A program made the position numbers and the translations under genes. Under the pieces are notes generated by a model. That model searched no databases and was not told the DNA's origin. It worked only from the letters and a program-made list of their open reading frames with translations. From Albugo candida (lineage: Eukaryota; Oomycota; Peronosporomycetes; Albuginales; Albuginaceae), in the NCBI GenBank assembly GCA_905220665.1, contig CAJNAR010000011.1, positions 1 to 64,000 of the forward strand: a DNA stretch of 64,000 nucleotides, read 5' to 3'. Shown in pieces: positions 58,370 to 64,000 of the stretch; positions within the stretch are counted from its first letter, which is position 1; each line of letters opens with the position of its first letter.

Positions 58370-61300
58370 ATGGTGAGCATAGAAAAACATCACGGCGTTC
58401 GCGCTTTGTGTCCACCTGAATGCTCACAAAACGGAGAAAACATTTCTGAAACACTCAGGCGAACAATTGTAAATCCAATACTGCACATTGAAAATGGCTT
58501 TGAAGTGTCTGGTATAGTGACACAGAAAGAACAGTTCGAAGTGGCATGCTTACTTCTTTGCGCATTGCCAAACTGCCTGAAGGTAAATTCTCACCGGAAT
58601 GAACACACATCCATGTTGTTGAATGCTTGATTTTAGATTGCGAACATTGAAACCCCGGAAGTCCTCTCTAATGCACTCAATTTACCGAATCTTGTGTCGA
58701 AACCAAAGCTGATCGAGGATACAGAAGCACTGGTTGATATTCTTCGAAGAGAGAAGCCCAAATGTATTCTACTAGTCGAATGTGAACTTCCCATTTGGGA
58801 TGTTGATACCGTGACCATAAAACACATACAAACCAGTGATGTACTCGAAGAAGAGTTATCAACGCTGAAACATAGAGACAGCATACGTGCTGTGCTGGAT
58901 ACGCTTGATATCAGCCTCGATATTCCGATCATAGTGGGTTCAAAAAGTGTACAGCGTGCCGCTGTGATTGCAGCGGCCATACTTTCGCTTGAGTGTCAGA
59001 ACGTGTCACTGTGCACTTTCAAATTGGATGAAAGGAGTTTGAAGTGGGTTGTTGATGCTCAGCCCGGACTCGTTGAACTACGCGATAACTCTTTTGATGT
59101 ATCACCGATTGATTCGTGTGTAGAGGTTGATGAGGGTATTAATGTAGACTTGAAAAAGACAATGCAAGCTTACGAGGCACTTTTTAGTGGCACAAGTACC
59201 GGAAAGCTTCCCTCGACTGATTACATCGAGCTTGATCTCGATGCTGCAAGACCCTGTTGGAATTCAAGCACGAAGAGATTGTTTTTTGAAATGCCCAGCG
59301 CGTTGTCACGCAATCAGTTCTTACAAATAACAAATAACATACTTTGTTATGCGTCCTTTGCTTTGGCACCATTTGGCTTACCAGACCTTATTCGAAAGCG
59401 ATACACATGTGCGGAATTCCTATCCCAGACTCAAGTTCTCGTACAGGACATACTTGAGGTCTGTTCTGACGTTGCTTATGAAGAATTTGGTGTCGATGAA
59501 ACGTCAATGGCACTGAGTTTGCATAAATGGACCGAAGAAGTGCGTGATCCCGAATGCATAGAACAAATCAAAGCAATTGGTCGGCTGGCGCAAACCCTAT
59601 TTGAATTACCTAGAGTAGTGGAAATCCCTCTACATCTGACCAGCCAGGACACAAGCTCATTTTTGGAAAAGCTTTATAAAGAACTCAAGTCTAGAATTCA
59701 TGTGGCATGTCCTTGGGCTCTACATTTGCCTTTTGACAGGGACGGTCCAAATGCATGTCTGGGAGCCGAGCACACATCCAAAGATGAGGAAGACGAGTGG
59801 AAATGTATGTACGCAGGCGTTGCGCATTCTCTATTGTATATTCCTCAGAAAAAGAATCAAAGCTTGCAGAAACTTAGCAGTCTACAACAGAGAACACTGA
59901 TACAAGTTGTTGCAGAATCTGCACAGAGTATTTTCAAAACAGGATACGCCGTTAGTATGGTCCAAGTACAAGCTCTGATTGAGGCAACACAAGGAAACGA
60001 CGAACAAGGGACAATACGGACGGGCGAATCGAAGTATTCATTTTATGCAGTGATACATACATTATCGAGCTCACTTGAAGCAGAAGAAGTTGATTTTAGA
60101 CTCAGAGAAAATACATCACACTTTGTGGAACAAGGTGACATGTTGTATCACTCAAAAAACTACGACGAAGCAATATTACGTTACTCTGAGGCTTTATTAG
60201 AGCTTCCATTATTTCACAGCATGTCATGTAAAGCGATTGTTGGTAAAGCTAAATGTTTCTTTAAGAAAGGCGATACATCAATCGCTGAGGAACTATGTCG
60301 GGTCAGCCTTCAGCTCGATCAGTTTGACAATGGAGCTTACGATTGCTTGGCTGGAATATGTGAAGAATCAAACGATTACAGCAATGCTTTGCAAAATTAT
60401 GTTCTGTCCTTCGTTGTACAGGGATCACGTTCGCTCGAAGCCGCAGATTCAATTGATCGCGTTGCAAAATTGATTGGAAGACACACCGCCAGAACATATT
60501 TTGACGAGATGCAAAAAGATTCTCGGTTGCCTGCTTCTTGGTTGGTGGCTAGCTATTTTGAAGCGTTTGTACATGATATTGATTACGGGATCGCTCTGCA
60601 TATTGAAGTAAGCAAGCATCTGGACATTGAGTCAAATGCTCTGAGCACAGAAATGCTGTATCATCGAGCCATTTTTAACAAAAGGAATCAACATTATGAC
60701 AAGGCGTATAGTGATGTTCAAGCAATCATAACACGAGAGATGGCTGACGATATGAAGGCCTCTGTATTGAATTTGCATTCCTCATTTTTGTACATCGTAG
60801 GGGATGTTAACGCCGCCATCGATACAATAGAACAAAGTCTGGAAATCAACGTATGTGTAAACTCATTGATCAAAAAAGCAGCTTTCATGTCGGAACTAGG
60901 TGATTTTGAAGAAGCATATAGATTATGTGATGAAGCACTTCTTCTTGACCCTACATCACCAGATGCGTGCCTCCACAAAGGTCAAACTGCTCTTCTTCAG
61001 GGGGATTACTTGAAGGCTGTGGAGTGGCTTCGACGCGCGATGGCCAGGTCACTGGCAATACCCATCGTATATGTCATTTACGCAACTGCCCTATATCGTA
61101 GTGGTTCCGCTCCTCAAGCTAACGATACATTTCACGAAGCTTGTGCTTTGTTCTCGACTTCGGTGGAGGTGCATCTATTTTACGGGGAAGTACTTGCTGA
61201 TCAAGGAAATTACGCTCAAGCAATGCAGCATTTTGTCCAGGCACACAATATCTTGCCTGATTGTCCCTTGCCTTTTTTGAATGCTGGAAGAGTATATGTG

Positions 61301-61573
61301 GCAACAAACAATCCTCTTCGTGCAGTTGAACACTTTAATCAGGCGCTCATAGTGGACGCGCGTTGTAGCTCAGCGCACTTGGATATTGCCCAGGTTCTTT
61401 TTGCTCAAGGCAAAACAGCACAAGCTTTTCATCATTTTGATGTGGCTGTAGAATGCTGTCGATTCCTTCCAGAGATTGAGGAAGTGTACTCAAGTCGTGC
61501 AGTGGCCAGCGCTCAACTTAAGGCCACCGATATACTTGGGGTGGACCTACGCCATATGATGCGACAAAAATGA
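58370..61573 (+). CDS. Large TPR protein, TOM70-like C-terminal half
   Basis: Two exons, 58370-58582 and 58637-61573, are joined across a 54-nt GT-AG intron in phase 0; 1049 aa. Residues about 1-570 are acidic, mostly helical, and match no family I know. From about residue 575 tandem TPR units follow: VEQGDMLYHSKNYDEAILRY, then LGDFEEAYRLCDEALLLDP, LADQGNYAQAMQHF, RAVEHFNQAL and QGKTAQAFHHFDVAVE near the end. The TPR order and the tail resemble the C-terminal half of TOM70. There is no N-terminal membrane anchor, so import-receptor function is not supported. A cytosolic co-chaperone or scaffold role is possible. Confidence 0.75.
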
Positions 61574-61848
61574 TCGCAAATAAAGTCAATAAATGAACAA
61601 ACAAGCTATTTCATTTCTGAAAAAGCTTCTTGAAAAAAGCAAGCAGCAGTGTGCTTGATTCGGCTGACGCGCTGACTCCTGACGTGTAGACAATAACGAA
61701 AAGCGCAAGATTCAAGACTTGCAATTCACGCATGGGTAAGAAATCTATAAGCCTTGGCTACCTTCAGCGACAATTTGTCTAACACGAGAAGAGCGAGCTC
61801 CGTTTCGTGCTGAATATAAGGTTGCTGCTAATCGTGACTTTGGCTGAA

Positions 61849-62901
61849 ATGCTTTCAGTGACAGCTGACACGAACACAAAGTTTACAAAGTCTTCAAGAC
61901 ATGCTGAACAGTCTGAGAAACGGAAAGCTTACTGGATTGAAAGAAAAAAGAAAAAGAAACTTAATCGCCTAAGAAATGGAGCAGTTCCTACGGTTCTAGA
62001 CATGAGTGACGAAATGGTACTATATCGAAGAGAGAAACAACTTGCACGCCGGGAGAGATTTTCCATGGCATTGGCAGAAGGACCTCAAGTTGTGATCGAT
62101 TGTGGATTTGAAGATCTACTCACAGACAAGGAAAAAAAGAGCCTCGCCCAACAAATTATGTAATTATCGTCATACAGAAACCACCAAAGTAACTATGAAC
62201 TCTATGTCAGGTTCTCCTATGGAGTCAACCGTCGGAGTGAGACACCCTTGAAGTTGTTATCGCTCTATAACTCTTGTCATTCAGCAAAGTTGTACTTATT
62301 TTTTGTGAACAGTGTCATGATTACATCACTCAGAGGAACGACCTTCGCTGCACTCAGTAATATCACCGGTTTCAACGCCTGGCAATCAGTAATTTCTTAA
62401 TTTGATCATTGAGGATGAGTCCTAACGTCTCGATAAACCAGTTTCAGCCGTGGACAGAATGCTATACAAGTTTGTTCAGGACGGAAGCACTTATATATCT
62501 GACTGCGGACTCACCAAATATTTTATCGACACTATCCAGAGACAAGGTATGTAGAGTGTATGGGTATTCTTGCAGTATGGGCATATAAAATCCAACAGGT
62601 TTATATTATAGGGGGTATTGTCGATCGCAATCGCTTGAAAGGTGCGACATATGAGAAAGCAAGTGCTCAAATGATAGCAACAGCACGTCTTCCACTCCAA
62701 GAGTTTGTGGATATGGGTGCATATACACGTGTTTTGACCGTCAATCATGGTAAAAACCATAAGCTTGAATTCTCTAGAGCAACGTTGTAACCGTGTGCAT
62801 GCTAAGTCTTTGCAATATTGGTTTACTTTGCACAGCTACACGACTGGAAAGAAGCAGCGCTGAAGGCACTTCCATCGAGAAAAGTATCTGCACCGAAATG
62901 A
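61849..62901 (+). CDS. TRM10: TRM10-family tRNA (guanine/adenine-9-N1) methyltransferase
   Basis: Five exons: 61849-62159, 62211-62388, 62442-62546, 62599-62749 and 62807-62901. Introns are 51, 53, 52 and 57 nt; 279 aa. Residues 20-60 are Lys/Arg-rich as in TRM10 proteins. The SPOUT methyltransferase domain shows VVIDCGFEDLL, FSYGVNRRSETP, EALIYLTADSPNIL, VYIIGGIVDRNRLKG, ATARLPLQEFVDM and VLTVNHVFAIL, then DWKEAALKALPSRK at the end. It methylates N1 of purine 9 in tRNAs using SAM. The nuclear/cytosolic form is more likely than the mitochondrial one because no targeting peptide is seen after ATG 61849. A 45-nt stretch in exon 2 (about 62292-62336) looks like an unspliced intron with length a multiple of three. 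Confidence 0.9.
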
Positions 62902-62940
62902 GTTAAGACACTTTAAAGTCTAGATAACATCCTTACGAGC

Positions 62941-63180
62941 TCAAAAAATATAATAGGATTCTTCTAGATTGCATTCTCGAACGGATATAGCTGATTTGAA
63001 CTTCGAGATAATGTGCACTGTCGTATCATTACATGGAACTTCATTGCATGAGATGAGTTTTGAGGGAGGCAACACTTCATACATATATGTTTGACTAAGA
63101 AAAAATTCAATTCGCAATTCAATGTCACGATGGTACATACTCACTCCCCAAAAACTGCGTTGTACACAATTTCTAGACAC
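62941..63180 (-). CDS. Short unidentified minus-strand coding stretch
   Basis: A frame of about 79 codons ends at 62941 with protein-like content (YHRDIELRIEFFLSQ, SAISVRECNLEESYYIF). No ATG start context is clear; it could be a 3' exon of a gene lying to the right, or part of the gene at 63259-63658. The function is unknown. Confidence 0.3.
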   Translation of the reverse strand: MSRNCVQRSFWGVSMYHRDIELRIEFFLSQTYMYEVLPPSKLISCNEVPCNDTTVHIISKFKSAISVRECNLEESYYIF

Positions 63181-63258
63181 ATCTTGCTAGACATATCTGA
63201 TTAGTCGAAGATCGAGACAGACGCTGTGTGCTACAACAACCAAAACACCTTTTTCAAT

Positions 63259-63658
63259 CTAATTTCTGGCAAAATACTCGTTATTAATCAAAGCATGCTG
63301 ATCAAAAGTATGTTTGTTACCAAGTAGATAATTTGGTTCTCTAGAATTGGTGGTCTGATAAAATAGACGTATTCATCCAAGAATTCAGTCATCCAGATGA
63401 AGCAGGCACCGCAGAGAAATTTCTCGGGTGCCTAAATGGTCGGTTATAAATCTTCTTGATGTTATCGAGCGTAACCTGATGAAGTGCGAAGTTGTACATT
63501 ATACGAGCAAGATTGTCTATAGAATTGTACCGCCCTTTTTTGTTCATGATGCAAGCCATAAATCTTCTACTGAACTTCATCGCAAATAGCACTCGTGAAT
63601 TATCAGAACCCTTCGATATTGCTTGCCAACCTCTTTCCAATGCTTTCTTCAAATTTCT
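63259..63658 (-). CDS. Partial unidentified gene, last two exons
   Basis: Two minus-strand exons, 63658-63410 (83 codons, phase 0) and 63354-63259 (31 codons plus stop), join across a 55-nt GT-AG intron. A good acceptor (polypyrimidine then TAG) stands before 63658, so earlier exons lie at about 63700-64000 or beyond the window. A coding-like frame (SEYPNFTLTLRARNRIREI) is seen at 63900-63990 on the same strand. The protein is basic and helical with no recognised domain. Confidence 0.42.
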
Positions 63659-64000
63659 CTATTTTCAGGTAAGTCCGGTCCGCCAGATGCAAGTTAGGCA
63701 TGTCTACCGGGTTAAATTGGTTGAATCTCACCTAAACTATCTGACTCGCTGACTCGGGCACAGTCTCCTCGAGACATTGAGAACCTTTTGAAGCCAAATT
63801 TCACTCTGATCGCACTAAGAATGCCGCAATCAAGCTTCAGAAGAGTGCGCTTCGCTCACTTAGGATATGGAAGTCGTCTTCAGCATGTCGATGTCACCAT
63901 TTTAAATCTTGGTTAAATTTGATTTCTCGTATTCGATTTCGTGCTCGCAGTGTGAGGGTGAAGTTTGGGTATTCAGAAGACTTCACATTGACAATATACT
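63659..64000 (-). other. Intron/exon region of the partial gene at the right edge
   Basis: Contains at least one further probable exon (minus, about 63890-63998, open frame with FTLTLRARNRIREIKF, faintly similar to the C-terminal segment of OSR1/SPAK kinases) and intronic sequence. Splice sites could not be chosen with confidence. Confidence 0.3.

Overview
The window looks like nuclear DNA of an oomycete, most likely an obligate biotroph of the white-rust type (Albugo-like). The evidence is: an elicitin-like, GPI-anchored six-cysteine protein; genes for a motile flagellated (zoospore) stage; AT-rich DNA; very short introns (about 45-80 nt); and tightly packed genes separated by gene-poor stretches full of decayed genes and retrotransposons. 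The species is inferred, not proven.

Layout. 1-7442: two head-to-tail copies of a non-LTR (LINE) retrotransposon, the first represented only by its 3' end, the second full length but frameshifted. 8.1-10.7 kb: a heavily decayed LINE of another family on the minus strand. 11.9-13.1 kb: an unrecognised spliced gene. 14.4-31.1 kb: housekeeping genes, namely an ATP-type 6-phosphofructokinase (+), a DUSP11/capping-type RNA 5'-triphosphatase (-), and a very long TRRAP/Tra1 gene (-, five exons, 4429 aa). 31.1-37 kb: gene-poor, holding relics of a DAHP synthase and a class V aminotransferase. 37.4-43 kb: a possible secreted protein, small spliced minus-strand genes, the elicitin-like gene, an STK16-family pseudokinase, and a DIX-like N-terminal domain protein. 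43-44.9 kb: no gene seen. 44.9-51.8 kb: a divergent pair of axonemal genes, CFAP100-like (-) and SPEF2/CPC1-like (+). 51.8-57.6 kb: a TKL-type kinase pseudogene followed by an old 5'-truncated copy of the first LINE family. 57.9-62.9 kb: a second divergent pair (TRAPPC1/BET5 and a large TPR protein), then a TRM10-type tRNA methyltransferase. 62.9-64 kb: part of an unidentified minus-strand gene.

How the genes fit together. The living genes serve glycolysis, mRNA 5'-end metabolism, histone acetyltransferase recruitment (SAGA/NuA4), ER-Golgi tethering, tRNA modification and flagellar motility. The elicitin-like protein and the 378-aa acidic-tailed protein are the only candidates facing the host or environment. 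The dead genes (DAHP synthase, class V aminotransferase, TKL kinase) and LINEs are clustered between the living blocks, a pattern that fits reductive evolution in a biotroph. Exon-intron models were derived by hand from GT-AG (twice GC-AG) boundaries that keep frame and protein similarity. Total coding lengths that are multiples of three support the TRRAP, SPEF2-like, pseudokinase, PFK, TPR and TRM10 models.
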